This document shows, one piece after another, positions 1 through 8,355 of a DNA stretch of 25,805 nucleotides. The notes below the pieces were generated by a model. That model searched no databases and was not told the origin of the DNA. It saw nothing but the letters and a program-made list of their open reading frames with translations. The DNA lies in the NCBI GenBank assembly GCA_964612085.1, contig CAZTCJ010000055.1:1-25805 (forward strand), given 5' to 3'. Both the position numbers and the translations under genes were made by a program. How positions within the stretch are numbered: position 1 is the stretch's first letter; every line of letters starts with the position of its first letter. The DNA comes from CAZTCJ01 sp964612085. Lineage in GTDB: Bacteria > Pseudomonadota > Alphaproteobacteria > JAJFIK01.

Positions 1-22
1 GGGCCGGTCGCGGGACCGGCCC
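1..22 (-). terminator. Hairpin after the YHS-domain gene, cut by window edge
   Basis: A perfect 9-bp inverted repeat (GGGCCGGTC at 1-9, GACCGGCCC at 14-22) with a 4-base loop lies 25 bases past the stop codon of the minus-strand YHS gene. The position and GC-rich stem fit an intrinsic terminator. Any U-tract would fall before position 1, outside the window, so the call cannot be completed. Confidence 0.55.
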
Positions 23-47
23 TTGGCTTGTTTTCCGTAGGCTGCGC

Positions 48-536
48 TTATTTCAGCACATCCGGCCAGTTGTTGTCGGCCTTCTCCACATAGCCGTCCT
101 TGTCTTTCAGCCAGCGGCGCTGCACGCCCTTCGACACGTTGAGGTAGAGCTTGCCGTTGTGGATGGCCCAGTTTTCCGGATTGCCTTCGGCGGTCGTGTT
201 GTTGGCCACGGCATAAGCGCAGTAGCCGCCATATTGAGGGCGGTACTTTTCCGGATCCGCCAGAAACTTGTCGAGATTCTCCTGGCTGACGAAGCGCCAG
301 CGCACGCCCTTGTACTCGGTGGTGAATTCGTCAGAGCCCTGAATGGGCTGTCCTTCGGTGAAGTAAGCGACGGTGTCGTAGCCGCCGATGGCGTAATCCC
401 AGCCGGACGAGAACACGCCGCCCTGGCGAACATAGATTTCGTCCTTGGCGGCCAACGCGGCGGACGCGCCCGCGACTGCGAGCGCCACGACCAACAGGCC
501 GCGCAACGCAATGGATTTCAAAACGGTCATGACCAT
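48..536 (-). CDS. Exported YHS-domain protein
   Basis: This 162-residue protein begins with a signal peptide: a hydrophobic stretch at about residues 7-29 ending in ASAALAA before KDE. It should therefore act in the periplasm. The rest matches the small exported YHS-domain family, with GGYDTVAYF at about 51-59, a KGVRWRF segment at 76-82, and the YGGYCAYAVA segment carrying Cys106. Related proteins are often labelled YHS domain-containing (seleno)protein. The Cys here is an ordinary TGC codon, so this copy is not a selenoprotein. The start at 536 is chosen because AGGA lies 7 bases upstream. Longer reading to 590 would put extra residues before the signal peptide, and a second ATG at 530 has worse spacing. 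YHS domains are suspected metal-binding modules, but the function of this subfamily is not settled. It is separated from the upstream sulfatase-like gene by 170 bases, so it may have its own promoter. Confidence 0.85.
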   Translation of the reverse strand: MVMTVLKSIALRGLLVVALAVAGASAALAAKDEIYVRQGGVFSSGWDYAIGGYDTVAYFTEGQPIQGSDEFTTEYKGVRWRFVSQENLDKFLADPEKYRPQYGGYCAYAVANNTTAEGNPENWAIHNGKLYLNVSKGVQRRWLKDKDGYVEKADNNWPDVLK

Positions 537-706
537 GGGTCTTTCCTCGTTCAATCGGTTAACCAACAAGCCGTATCCCCGGTCCCGCAACCGGCCTCCC
601 CGGCTTACTCACGCTAGATCGGGGGAACCATAGCGTTTGCCAGGGGCGGCTTCTCACACAAATCCGTGAGGGTGGCGTTACGCGCGCGTCAGCATTGCGG
701 ACCGGG

Positions 707-2446
707 TCAGTCGTCCCGGAACATGGCGAGGGTGCTCAGCAGGCGCGGGATGGTGAGCATGCCGGTGGTGACGCGTACATCGAAACCGGCGATGGCGAGG
801 GGCAGGCTGCGCTGCTGGGTGGCGATATCGGTCCAGACCGCCGTCGTGGTCTGAAGGCCCACATCGGGCGCCTCAGGCCAGCCGTCTTGGAACTCGGCGA
901 CGCCCCGGCGCACATGGAGTGTGAATTCTTCTGCCGTATCGGTGAAGCGGAAGCCGATCACCGTGTCCGCCTCGGCCGCTTTTTCCGGCACCAGATTGAC
1001 CGGCATGGCGGCGATCAGATTGCGCACGGGGAAGCCTTTCAGGAAGCGGGCGACGCCCGGACTGATGGGCTGGCGGATGGGGATCGTCAGCGCGCCTTCC
1101 AGTTCGAGCGCCTGAGTCAAATAATAATGGCGGCCGTTAGGGCTGACGCTGCGATAGCCCATTTGGCGAAAAGCCTGGGCCTTGAGCTGGGCCGCTTCCG
1201 CCGAGGCCGGATCGTGGGTGAGCACATATCCCGCCAGTTCCGCCGCCCAGGCATAGTTTTCAGCGTCAAGAGCGGCCTGGGCCTGTGCCAAAGCAGGTTC
1301 CGCGCCGCCCGCCAGTGCCATGATCCCGTCCGCGCGTACCTTTGGAGAGACCGGCGACAAGGTCGCGGCATCGCCGTTGAACCAGCCCAGATAGCCGGCG
1401 AAAATACTGCGTACGGACCATTCCACCGTACCATAGTGCTCGATCAGGAAAGGATGTTCCGCCAGATGAGGCGGCAGCTTGACGGTCTCCACCAGCTCAT
1501 CCGGCGTCAGGCCATTGTTGATGCCCCGGATCGTCTGGTCATGGACGAACTGAATGGCGTCCCGGTAAGCGGTCAGGGTCTCCTGGATAAAGGCCTCGCC
1601 TTCCAGGGGCCGCGTGTGGCCCAGCGCCATATGGGCGGGTTTGAGCGCGCGCATCTTGTCGAGACTTGCCACCCATTGGCGCACATCCCGGTAGGGCGTG
1701 CCCCGGATCGTATAGAGATTGGGAAAGGCCTTGTAGATATTGTCGCCCGGCAGCAACAGGCGTTTGGACGGGATCCAGACGAAAATCTGATCGTTGGTTT
1801 CGCCCGGCGCGTGGACGAGTGTGAGTTCCAGGCCCGCGATGGTGACGGTAAGCGTGTCGTCGAATGTGTGGGTCGGCTGAATGATGCCGGGCGTGTTGGT
1901 GCTGCGCCCGCCCACATCGAGCGCGGGACCGATCCCGGCATTGACGAAGCCTTCTTCGCCCTTGTCCAGATAGGTGCCGAACATGCGCGCTGAGCGCCGG
2001 GTGATGGCCGGGCGGATGATGGTCACCACACGGTCGATATATGCGCTGGTGGTGGCGTGGGCATAGACCGGAATATCGCCCTCCGGCACGAATCCCCGTC
2101 CGCCATAGGTATGGTCGGCGTGGTTGTGGGTGTAGATCAGCGCGACGATGGGCTTGTCCGTGAGCTTCTGGAAATCGGCCCAGACGGCCTCGGCGGTCTG
2201 CACGCTTTCCATCACATCGACGATGATGACGCCGTCCTCGCCTTCGATCAGGGTGGAATTGGCGAGCCCGTAACCCACGGCATGCCAGACACCATCGGTG
2301 ATCTCGATGATTTCCTTGCGGAACTCTTCCGTATGGGCGGCCAGGGACGGCACCACATGGGGGTGATCGCCCGAGCCGTGCGCGAGAGAGGGCAGGGCCA
2401 GAAGGCAGGCGGTTGCAAAGGCGGCGAAGGTGCGGCGCATGGTCAT
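707..2446 (-). CDS. Secreted alkylsulfatase-like MBL-fold hydrolase
   Basis: A protein of 579 residues with an N-terminal signal peptide (about residues 4-24), so probably periplasmic. The metallo-beta-lactamase core carries THNHADH at 106-112 (H107, H109, D111, H112), PGET with E216, PGDN with D235 and GHTRP with H277. The NLYTIRGT segment and a C-terminal SCP2-like domain (about 455-579) place it with the type III alkylsulfatases (SdsA1/YjcS group), which hydrolyse alkyl sulfate esters. The central helical part (about 290-440) fits the alkylsulfatase dimerisation domain. One oddity is Asp235, where SdsA1 has a Glu metal ligand. The substrate is therefore uncertain. The start overlaps the stop of the upstream POT gene by one base (TGATG at 2444-2448), which implies translational coupling. 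An upstream extension of the frame into the POT gene looks non-native. Confidence 0.85.
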   Translation of the reverse strand: MTMRRTFAAFATACLLALPSLAHGSGDHPHVVPSLAAHTEEFRKEIIEITDGVWHAVGYGLANSTLIEGEDGVIIVDVMESVQTAEAVWADFQKLTDKPIVALIYTHNHADHTYGGRGFVPEGDIPVYAHATTSAYIDRVVTIIRPAITRRSARMFGTYLDKGEEGFVNAGIGPALDVGGRSTNTPGIIQPTHTFDDTLTVTIAGLELTLVHAPGETNDQIFVWIPSKRLLLPGDNIYKAFPNLYTIRGTPYRDVRQWVASLDKMRALKPAHMALGHTRPLEGEAFIQETLTAYRDAIQFVHDQTIRGINNGLTPDELVETVKLPPHLAEHPFLIEHYGTVEWSVRSIFAGYLGWFNGDAATLSPVSPKVRADGIMALAGGAEPALAQAQAALDAENYAWAAELAGYVLTHDPASAEAAQLKAQAFRQMGYRSVSPNGRHYYLTQALELEGALTIPIRQPISPGVARFLKGFPVRNLIAAMPVNLVPEKAAEADTVIGFRFTDTAEEFTLHVRRGVAEFQDGWPEAPDVGLQTTTAVWTDIATQQRSLPLAIAGFDVRVTTGMLTIPRLLSTLAMFRDD

Positions 2447-4248
2447 CAGTGCCGTCCATGCATCATGGCTTTGAGGCGGCCGGAGGCGAGCGCCATCAAA
2501 AACGCGACGCCCACGGACGAGACGCCCAGCCAGAAATAGACCGTGTTGTATTGAGCGAGCGCGATCGCCGGGTCGGTGCCATCGGGCACCACGGTCGCTT
2601 TCGAGACGATGGAGGCGCCCACTTGCGCCAGCGCGATGGCCATGAACCAGATTCCCATCATGAAGCCCACAAGCCGCTGGATCGACAGCTTGGTGACGGC
2701 GGACAGGCCGATGGGCGACAGGCACAATTCGCCGGTGGTGTGCAGCAGGAACATCAGCGCCACCCAGTGCAGGCCGATGATCAGATCGTCGCCTTCCAGC
2801 GTGATGCCCAGGCTCAAGACCAAAAAGCCCGCGCCGATCTGGAAGAGGCCGAGGGCGAATTTGAACGGGCTTGCCGGTTCCTTGTCCTTCTGGCCCAGAA
2901 CGTACCAGAGGTAAGAGAACAGGGCCGCGAACATCAGGATAAAGAGCGGATTGAGCAACCCCACCTGCTGGGGGTTCAAGATCCAGGTGTCGACGAACTT
3001 GGTCTGGAAGATGACGAGCGAAATTGGCGCCTGGTCGAACAGGGTCCAGAAGATCACTGAGGATAATGTCAGCACCAGGAGAGCCATCATCCGGTCCCGT
3101 TCGATCTTCTCCAGGGAGTTGATGGAGAAGACCGAGATGCCGACGAAGCAGGCGATGAACACCACATTGACGACCAGATCGAACAGGGTGAATTCGCCGA
3201 TCACCGGAATGGATTCAGGCCTCAGCCCCATGGACTGGAGGATGTCGGCGACGCCGATCTGGCCCATATATTTGACGATCAGCCAGACCAGGGCGACGGA
3301 GAGCGTGCCGAAGAGATAGATGATCCATTCCCGGTTCAGCGGCCCGAACACGGGCTTTGCCAGCTCTTCCGGGTTCGGCGGATCGCCCCGGCCTTCGAGC
3401 CAGTGGGACCCGGCCATGAACGTGACCAGTCCCAAAAGCATGCCGAAGCCCGCGAGGCCGAAGCCGTAGGACCAGCCATAGGCGATGCCGAGCAGGGCCA
3501 CCAGGAGCTGGCCCAGAAAGGCGCCCAGATTGATGCCGAAATAAAACAGCGTGAAGCCGGAATCCCGCCGCCGGTCCTGCATCTCGTAAAGCGCGCCGAC
3601 CACGGCCGAGATATTGGCCTTCAGGAAGCCGGTGCCGACGATGATGAGGGCGAGCGCCAGGAACATCATGTCCATGCCGGTGCCGTCGCGGCTCTTGCTC
3701 AAGGTCCCGTTCAGGATGACGGTCCCTCCGTCCGCGGCGGTATAGGTCACCTGATAAGCATCGTCGCCCGCGTCCGGCGCGGTGGCGAACTGATCGAGCA
3801 GGAAGGTGTTGCTGCCGACGACAATCTGGCGGACGAATTGGGGCCGGTCGCCCTCCGGGTTCTTGATGCTTTCGATCCTGTACGTCTCATCTCCGACGGC
3901 CAGGGTCTCGTAGCCGGGACTGCCTTCATAGGCCATGGCGAAATGGCCCAGCGTGATCAGTACAGCGCCGAAAGCGACCGCCTTGCGCGAGCCCAGATAG
4001 CGGTCGGCCATATAGCCGCCCAGCACCGGCGCCAGATAGATCATGCCGGCATAGGCCGCATAGATGCCGTAGGCTTCGCTTTCGGATTGCAGGAAGTGCC
4101 AGATCAGATAGGTGACGAGCAGGGCGCGCATGCCGTAATAGGAAAAGCGCTCCCACATCTCGGCGAAAAACAGGACGGCAAGCCCTCTGGGATGCCCGAG
4201 AAACGCGGTATCCGATGAGCTGGTGGTGCCTTGCGAACCGGTTGTCAT
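2446..4248 (-). CDS. POT/PTR2-family peptide MFS transporter
   Basis: This 600-residue inner-membrane protein is a proton-coupled oligopeptide transporter of the major facilitator superfamily. The family signature ExxERFxYYG is present (E30, E33, R34, F35, then SYYG), followed by the cytoplasmic ADRYLGSRK loop, the GTGFLKAN helix with Lys210, and FYFGINLGAF at about 235-244. Many further hydrophobic helices follow. Family members import di- and tripeptides with protons. Residues about 108-190 are a polar insertion between the third and fourth helices, predicted to be periplasmic, which most POT transporters lack. A start at 4248 has purine-rich GGGGAG and AAGGGG stretches upstream. The adjacent dipeptidase gene on the same strand supports a peptide-use role. 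A 160-bp gap separates the two genes, so a separate promoter is possible. Confidence 0.93.
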   Translation of the reverse strand: MTTGSQGTTSSSDTAFLGHPRGLAVLFFAEMWERFSYYGMRALLVTYLIWHFLQSESEAYGIYAAYAGMIYLAPVLGGYMADRYLGSRKAVAFGAVLITLGHFAMAYEGSPGYETLAVGDETYRIESIKNPEGDRPQFVRQIVVGSNTFLLDQFATAPDAGDDAYQVTYTAADGGTVILNGTLSKSRDGTGMDMMFLALALIIVGTGFLKANISAVVGALYEMQDRRRDSGFTLFYFGINLGAFLGQLLVALLGIAYGWSYGFGLAGFGMLLGLVTFMAGSHWLEGRGDPPNPEELAKPVFGPLNREWIIYLFGTLSVALVWLIVKYMGQIGVADILQSMGLRPESIPVIGEFTLFDLVVNVVFIACFVGISVFSINSLEKIERDRMMALLVLTLSSVIFWTLFDQAPISLVIFQTKFVDTWILNPQQVGLLNPLFILMFAALFSYLWYVLGQKDKEPASPFKFALGLFQIGAGFLVLSLGITLEGDDLIIGLHWVALMFLLHTTGELCLSPIGLSAVTKLSIQRLVGFMMGIWFMAIALAQVGASIVSKATVVPDGTDPAIALAQYNTVYFWLGVSSVGVAFLMALASGRLKAMMHGRH

Positions 4249-4309
4249 CCCCTTCGCACTCCCCTTTCACGTGAACGTCGCCGCGCCGCCAACCCCCGCT
4301 GACGGCGGC

Positions 4310-4335
4310 GGACGCATGCCTATGGGGATGCGTCC
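4310..4335 (-). other. Hairpin between dipeptidase and POT genes
   Basis: An 8-bp perfect inverted repeat (GGACGCAT at 4310-4317, ATGCGTCC at 4328-4335) with a 10-base loop sits between the stop of the M20 gene and the start of the POT gene. It could slow or end transcription from the dipeptidase gene, but no T-tract follows on the minus strand, so the terminator role is only tentative. Confidence 0.35.
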
Positions 4336-4408
4336 AGCCATTCGCGGCAGGATAGCACGAGGAACCGGTTGGGAGTCAGGTCCTTGGCCGACGGCCTCAG
4401 GGGCCCTC

Positions 4409-5797
4409 TTACGGCCGCAGCGCGTCGAGAATGCGCGCCCAGCTCCGGATGCCCTTATGGAAGCTCGCCAGATCGTATTTCTCGTTCGGGCTGTGGATCT
4501 GGTCGTTGTCCAGGCCGAAGCCGATCAGCAGGCTGTCCATGCCGAGCTTGCGCTTGAAATCGCCCACCACGGGGATCGATCCGCCGCAGCCGATCATGGC
4601 CGCGTCCCGTCCGAACTCCTCCGTGAGCGCCGTTAACGCCTTGCCCAGATAGGGGTTGTCCAGATCGATGGCGAGCGCCGGGCTGCCTGCGTTGCGCTTG
4701 AAGTCCACGGAGCAATCCGCCGGCAGGCGCTCCTTGACGAAAGCCTGAAAGGCGTCCCGGATCGCTTCCGGGTCCTGATCGCCCACCAGACGGAAGGAGA
4801 ATTTGGCGGAGGCCTTGGACGGCACAATGGTCTTGCTGCCTTCGCCCGTATAGCCGCCCCAGATGCCGTTGATATCGCAGGTCGGGCGCGCCCAGACCTG
4901 TTCGAGCAGGCTGCGGTCTTTCTCGCCCGAGGGCAGGCTCAAGCCCACATCCTGCAGGAACTCGGGCTTGGTCTCGTTGAGCGCCGCCCATTGCGCCTTG
5001 ATGTCCTCGGGCATTTCCTTGACGCCGTCGTAAAAGCCGGGGATCTGGATCCGCCCGTCCGCATCGTGAAGATCGGCGATGATCCGGGCCAGCACATGAA
5101 TGGGATTGCGCGCCGCGCCGCCGTAAAGGCCGGAATGCAGGTCCCGTTTCGGGCCGGTGATCTCCACTTCCTGGCCCATCAGCCCCCGGAGCATGGTCGT
5201 CACGGCGGGCGTGTCTTCGTCCCACATGCCCGTGTCGCACACGAGCACCACATCGGCTTTCAATTCCTCCGCATGGGCATCGAGGAAACCGGCCAGGTTC
5301 GGGCTGCCCGTTTCTTCCTCGCCTTCGAGCATGATGGAGACCCGGATGGGCAGGTCGCCGGTCTGCTTGATCCAGGCCCGGCAGGCCTCCACAAAGGTCA
5401 TCAACTGGCCTTTGTCGTCGGCCGCGCCCCGGCCGTGGATCTGTTTGCGGCCCGTGGGGCTGTCGAACAGGGCGGGCTTGAAGGCGGGCGTGTGCCACAG
5501 CTCCGCCGGATCGGCGGGCTGCACGTCGTAATGGCCGTAGAACAGCACATGGGGCGCGTCCGGAGCACTGCCGTCAGACTGCCAATGGGCGACCACCATG
5601 GGCTGGCCGCCCGTGGGCCGCACCGTGGCCTCGAAGCCCATGCCGGTGAGCTGATCCGCCAGCCACTGGGCGGCGCGCTTGCAGTCGAGACCGAAGGCCG
5701 GATCGGTCGAGACGCTCGGTATGCGTAACAGGCCGAAAAGCCGTTCCAGACTGTCGCCCAGGCTGGTATCGATCGTGTTCAGAACATCGTTCAGCAT
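4409..5797 (-). CDS. M20-family metallodipeptidase
   Basis: A cytoplasmic dinuclear-zinc dipeptidase of 462 residues, related to carnosinase-like M20 enzymes. The catalytic motifs are all visible: GHYDVQP (His89 ligand, catalytic Asp91), GRGAADDKG with Asp127 as bridging ligand, EGEEETGS with catalytic Glu161 and ligand Glu162, and a late IHSPNE histidine. The opening region (SLERLFGLLRIPSVSTDPAF) is typical of alphaproteobacterial members. The start at 5797 is preferred because AAGGGGG lies just upstream and it matches the usual family N-terminus. An in-frame ATG at 5836 would add 13 residues and also has a weak ribosome site. No signal peptide is present. It probably hydrolyses dipeptides brought in by the neighbouring POT transporter. 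That link is inferred from gene order. Confidence 0.92.
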   Translation of the reverse strand: MLNDVLNTIDTSLGDSLERLFGLLRIPSVSTDPAFGLDCKRAAQWLADQLTGMGFEATVRPTGGQPMVVAHWQSDGSAPDAPHVLFYGHYDVQPADPAELWHTPAFKPALFDSPTGRKQIHGRGAADDKGQLMTFVEACRAWIKQTGDLPIRVSIMLEGEEETGSPNLAGFLDAHAEELKADVVLVCDTGMWDEDTPAVTTMLRGLMGQEVEITGPKRDLHSGLYGGAARNPIHVLARIIADLHDADGRIQIPGFYDGVKEMPEDIKAQWAALNETKPEFLQDVGLSLPSGEKDRSLLEQVWARPTCDINGIWGGYTGEGSKTIVPSKASAKFSFRLVGDQDPEAIRDAFQAFVKERLPADCSVDFKRNAGSPALAIDLDNPYLGKALTALTEEFGRDAAMIGCGGSIPVVGDFKRKLGMDSLLIGFGLDNDQIHSPNEKYDLASFHKGIRSWARILDALRP

Positions 5798-5853
5798 GAC
5801 GCCCCCTTCAGGCGCCGCGCGGCTCGCACTCGACATGTCCTATCCCCGTTGCT

Positions 5854-5909
5854 CTGCCGCCAGGCGGCAGGTTTGAAAGTCTGTCTGGAAACCTGCGTCA
5901 CCGCAGGTT
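5854..5909 (-). promoter_or_regulatory. Alternative hairpins ahead of dipeptidase gene
   Basis: Two hairpins stand side by side between the carbonic anhydrase stop and the dipeptidase start: CTGCCGC (5854-5860) with GCGGCAG (5864-5870), and AACCTGCG (5890-5897) with CGCAGGTT (5902-5909). The inner arms can also pair with each other (GCAGGTTT at 5867-5874 with AAACCTGC at 5889-5896), so the structures exclude one another. This resembles an attenuator layout. No clear U-tract follows, so they may equally be a simple processing or termination signal for the anhydrase gene. Confidence 0.4.
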
Positions 5910-5949
5910 CCCTGTCGCTGGTCGTGCCTTTTCACCGCACGGAATTTCA

Positions 5950-6543
5950 CTACGCAGCCGACCATGTGAAGCCTAGGTCCTTCAAATGGCCGGACTGCAG
6001 ATCGTAAATGAAACCGTGTACGGCAAGATCGAGCCGCTTGTGCGCGGCTTCTTGAAGAATGGGCGTCTCGATAAGCCTGTGGACCTGGGCTTGTACGTTC
6101 AGCTCGCATAACCGCGCCACCTGATCGTCCGGTGTCGGCAGAAGATCGAGCTCATCGCGGTAATAATGGGCAAGCTCTTGAATGGGACGCAGCCAGTAGG
6201 GCAAAACCCCGTGTCCTTCCCCATTCAATGCTGCCTTAACGCCACCGCAGCCATAATGACCACATACGACGATTCGCTGGACCTTGAGGACTTCGACAGC
6301 GAATTGCAATGCCGTCAGGCAATTGAGATCCGTCGGATGGACGAGATTGGCGACATTGCGGTGGATCAGGACTTCTCCCGGCTCCAGCTTGCAGATGACA
6401 TTGGGCGGCACCCGGCTGTCGACGCAGCCGATCCAGAGATAGCGCGGCGACTGACCGCCGGCCTGCCGCTCGAAATAATCGGGATCCGCGGCGAGTTTTT
6501 CCGCCGCCCAGGCCTGATTGTTTTCAATGAGTTTCAGAACCAT
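5950..6543 (-). CDS. can: Beta-class carbonic anhydrase
   Basis: This 197-residue cytoplasmic enzyme interconverts CO2 and bicarbonate. The beta-class zinc site is complete: CVDSR with Cys40, Asp42 and Arg44, and GHYGCGG with His96 and Cys99. The length and the RNVANLV and LQFAVEVLKV segments match the Can/CynT-like family. It starts at an ATG at 6543 and faces away from malY across a 253-bp divergent region. The M20 dipeptidase gene follows on the same strand after about 150 bases with hairpins between them, so they may not be one transcript. A housekeeping role is likely, with no visible link to the maltodextrin genes. Confidence 0.95.
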   Translation of the reverse strand: MVLKLIENNQAWAAEKLAADPDYFERQAGGQSPRYLWIGCVDSRVPPNVICKLEPGEVLIHRNVANLVHPTDLNCLTALQFAVEVLKVQRIVVCGHYGCGGVKAALNGEGHGVLPYWLRPIQELAHYYRDELDLLPTPDDQVARLCELNVQAQVHRLIETPILQEAAHKRLDLAVHGFIYDLQSGHLKDLGFTWSAA

Positions 6544-6742
6544 GCCGGAGCCCCGAGCCTTGCCGCTGCGCCGCGCGCTGGCCGCAAATCGATGGGCCGA
6601 GAGTGTTGCCTCTCTGACAGCGCGTCAAGTGAAAGCGGGCCACCAGAAAAGCGTGCACCGCGTCGGGGTAAGAACAACCTTTGGCTGATGATCGCGTGCC
6701 CTGGCCGTGTGCCCTCGACTTTTGCGCTCCCGGCGGCAACAA

Positions 6743-6761
6743 TTGCAAAAAAATGCAAAGA
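6743..6761. promoter_or_regulatory. Candidate MalI operator upstream of malY
   Basis: An inverted repeat TTGCA-N6-TGCAA occupies 6743-6758, 39 bases before the malY start codon. Read on the minus strand it gives TCTTTGCATTTTTTTGCAA, sharing 13 of 19 bases with a site upstream of the divergent amylase gene (11346-11364). A symmetric element near the start of a sugar transporter gene that is followed by its own LacI-family regulator suggests an operator. Binding by MalI is inference, and A-rich DNA can produce such matches by chance. Confidence 0.45.
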
Positions 6762-6796
6762 ACAGAGCCAAACCGGCCTGTGGGGAGGGTTACGCC

Positions 6797-8314
6797 ATGC
6801 AACAAAAGCCGCGTCTGCGCTTTTGGCAGATCTGGAACATGTGTTTCGGCTTTTTCGGCATCCAGGTGGGCTTCGGTCTGCAGAACGCCAATGTGAGCCG
6901 GATTTTCCAGACCCTGGGCGCCGAGGTCGAGGCGCTGCCCATTTTGTGGATCGCCGCGCCGCTCACCGGACTGCTGGTCCAGCCCATCATCGGTTATATG
7001 AGCGACCGCACCTGGACCCGGCTCGGGCGGCGGCGGCCATACTTCTTTTATGGCGCGCTGGCGACCACCGCCGCGCTCATTATCATGCCCAATTCGCCGA
7101 CCCTGTGGATCGCGGCGGGCATGCTGTGGATCATGGACGCCTCGATCAATGTCACCATGGAACCGTTCCGCGCCTTTGTCGGCGACAATCTGCCTGACGA
7201 GCAGCGCACGACCGGGTTCGCCATGCAGAGTTTTTTCATCGGGGCCGGCGCCGTGCTCGCCTCCGCATTGCCCTGGATCATGGCGAACTGGTTTTCGGTG
7301 AGCAATGTGGCTGCGCCGGGCGTCGTTCCCCAATCGGTCACCATCGCCTTTTATCTGGGGGCGGTCTTTCTGTTCCTCTCGGTGATGTGGACCGTGATCA
7401 CCGCGCGGGAATATTCGCCCGAACAGTTGGAAGCCTTCGAGAAGGCGCGGGGCAGGGCGGATCCGGCCACCTTGTCGGGGCATACGGAACAGGTCGTTCA
7501 TTTGCCCCCGGAAAATATGATCCGCAATGGCGGGGTCTGGCTGATCGGCGGCGGCGTGTTCACGGTTCTGATCGCCCAGCTCGCCCTGGAACAGGAGCTG
7601 TTCATCCTGAGTTCGTGCGGCGTCGCTTTCGGGCTGATGCAGATCGCGGCGGGGCTCTTGAAACAGCGCGGCCAGACCGAGAACGCCTTTTCGGAGATCA
7701 TGCACGATCTCTTCACCATGCCCAAGACCATGCGCCAGCTCGCGGTGGTTCAGTTTTTCTCGTGGTTCGCACTTTTCTCCATGTGGATCTACGCGACCGC
7801 TGGGGTGACGGCCTATCATTACGGCACGGACGACCCGGCCTCGGCGGCCTTTAACCAAGGCGCCGATTGGGTGGGTTTGCTTTTCGCCGTTTATAACGGT
7901 TTTGCGGCGCTGGCGGCCTTCGGCATCCCCTGGCTCGCGGACCGCACGAGCCGGAAGACCGCCCATATCGTCTGTCTGCTGGCCGGCGGTCTGGGCCTCG
8001 TCTCGTTTATCTTGATCCGTGACCCGGCCTATCTCATGATCAGCATGGTCGGTGTCGGCATCGCCTGGGCCTCGATTTTGTCCGTGCCCTATGCCATTCT
8101 CTCCGGCGCCTTGCCCGCCCAGAAGATGGGCGTCTATATGGGGATCTTCAATTTCTTCATCGTGATCCCGCAGCTTCTGGCGGCGAGCATATTGGGCATT
8201 TTCGTGCGGGGCCTGTTCGGCGGCGAAGCCATCTATGCGCTGGTTCTGGGCGGCATCAGCCTTGCACTTGCGGCCTTTGCGACCATATTCGTTGATGACG
8301 TCATGGAAGCTTAG
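6797..8314 (+). CDS. malY: SLC45/GPH-like sugar MFS transporter (MalY type)
   Basis: An inner-membrane major facilitator of 505 residues with about twelve hydrophobic helices. The cytoplasmic motif DRTWTRLGRRRPYF (70-83) after the second helix is typical of the sucrose/maltose SLC45 group and of glycoside transporters. In Caulobacter crescentus the equivalent transporter, MalY, takes maltose through the cytoplasmic membrane in place of an ABC importer. I assign the symbol from family and context, since direct homology could not be tested. The start at 6797 has a GGGAGGG ribosome site 7 bases upstream and matches the expected N-terminus. An upstream reading to 6707 would add 30 unlikely residues. 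The malI gene follows 41 bases after the stop, consistent with one operon. A candidate operator lies just upstream. Confidence 0.88.
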   Translation: MQQKPRLRFWQIWNMCFGFFGIQVGFGLQNANVSRIFQTLGAEVEALPILWIAAPLTGLLVQPIIGYMSDRTWTRLGRRRPYFFYGALATTAALIIMPNSPTLWIAAGMLWIMDASINVTMEPFRAFVGDNLPDEQRTTGFAMQSFFIGAGAVLASALPWIMANWFSVSNVAAPGVVPQSVTIAFYLGAVFLFLSVMWTVITAREYSPEQLEAFEKARGRADPATLSGHTEQVVHLPPENMIRNGGVWLIGGGVFTVLIAQLALEQELFILSSCGVAFGLMQIAAGLLKQRGQTENAFSEIMHDLFTMPKTMRQLAVVQFFSWFALFSMWIYATAGVTAYHYGTDDPASAAFNQGADWVGLLFAVYNGFAALAAFGIPWLADRTSRKTAHIVCLLAGGLGLVSFILIRDPAYLMISMVGVGIAWASILSVPYAILSGALPAQKMGVYMGIFNFFIVIPQLLAASILGIFVRGLFGGEAIYALVLGGISLALAAFATIFVDDVMEA

Positions 8315-8355
8315 AAGCTCAGCCCACGGCCTTTATCAGGAGACCGGTAGACCCT

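Noticed and set aside
653..670. CTCAC/GTGAG hairpin after the sulfatase-like gene
   Set aside because: The stem has only 5 pairs and no T-tract follows on the minus strand.
695..1993. Long open frame on the plus strand opposite the sulfatase-like gene
   Set aside because: It is antisense to a gene with complete metal-site motifs, has no recognisable domain, and is the usual product of GC-rich third positions.
2447..2725. N-terminal extension of the sulfatase-like gene into the POT gene
   Set aside because: The extra residues are arginine-rich and low in hydrophobic structure, typical of a shadow frame. A signal peptide begins exactly at the coupled ATG at 2446.
6524..7966. Long minus-strand open frame opposite malY
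   Set aside because: It overlaps a clear membrane transporter gene and is full of charged residues with no domain.
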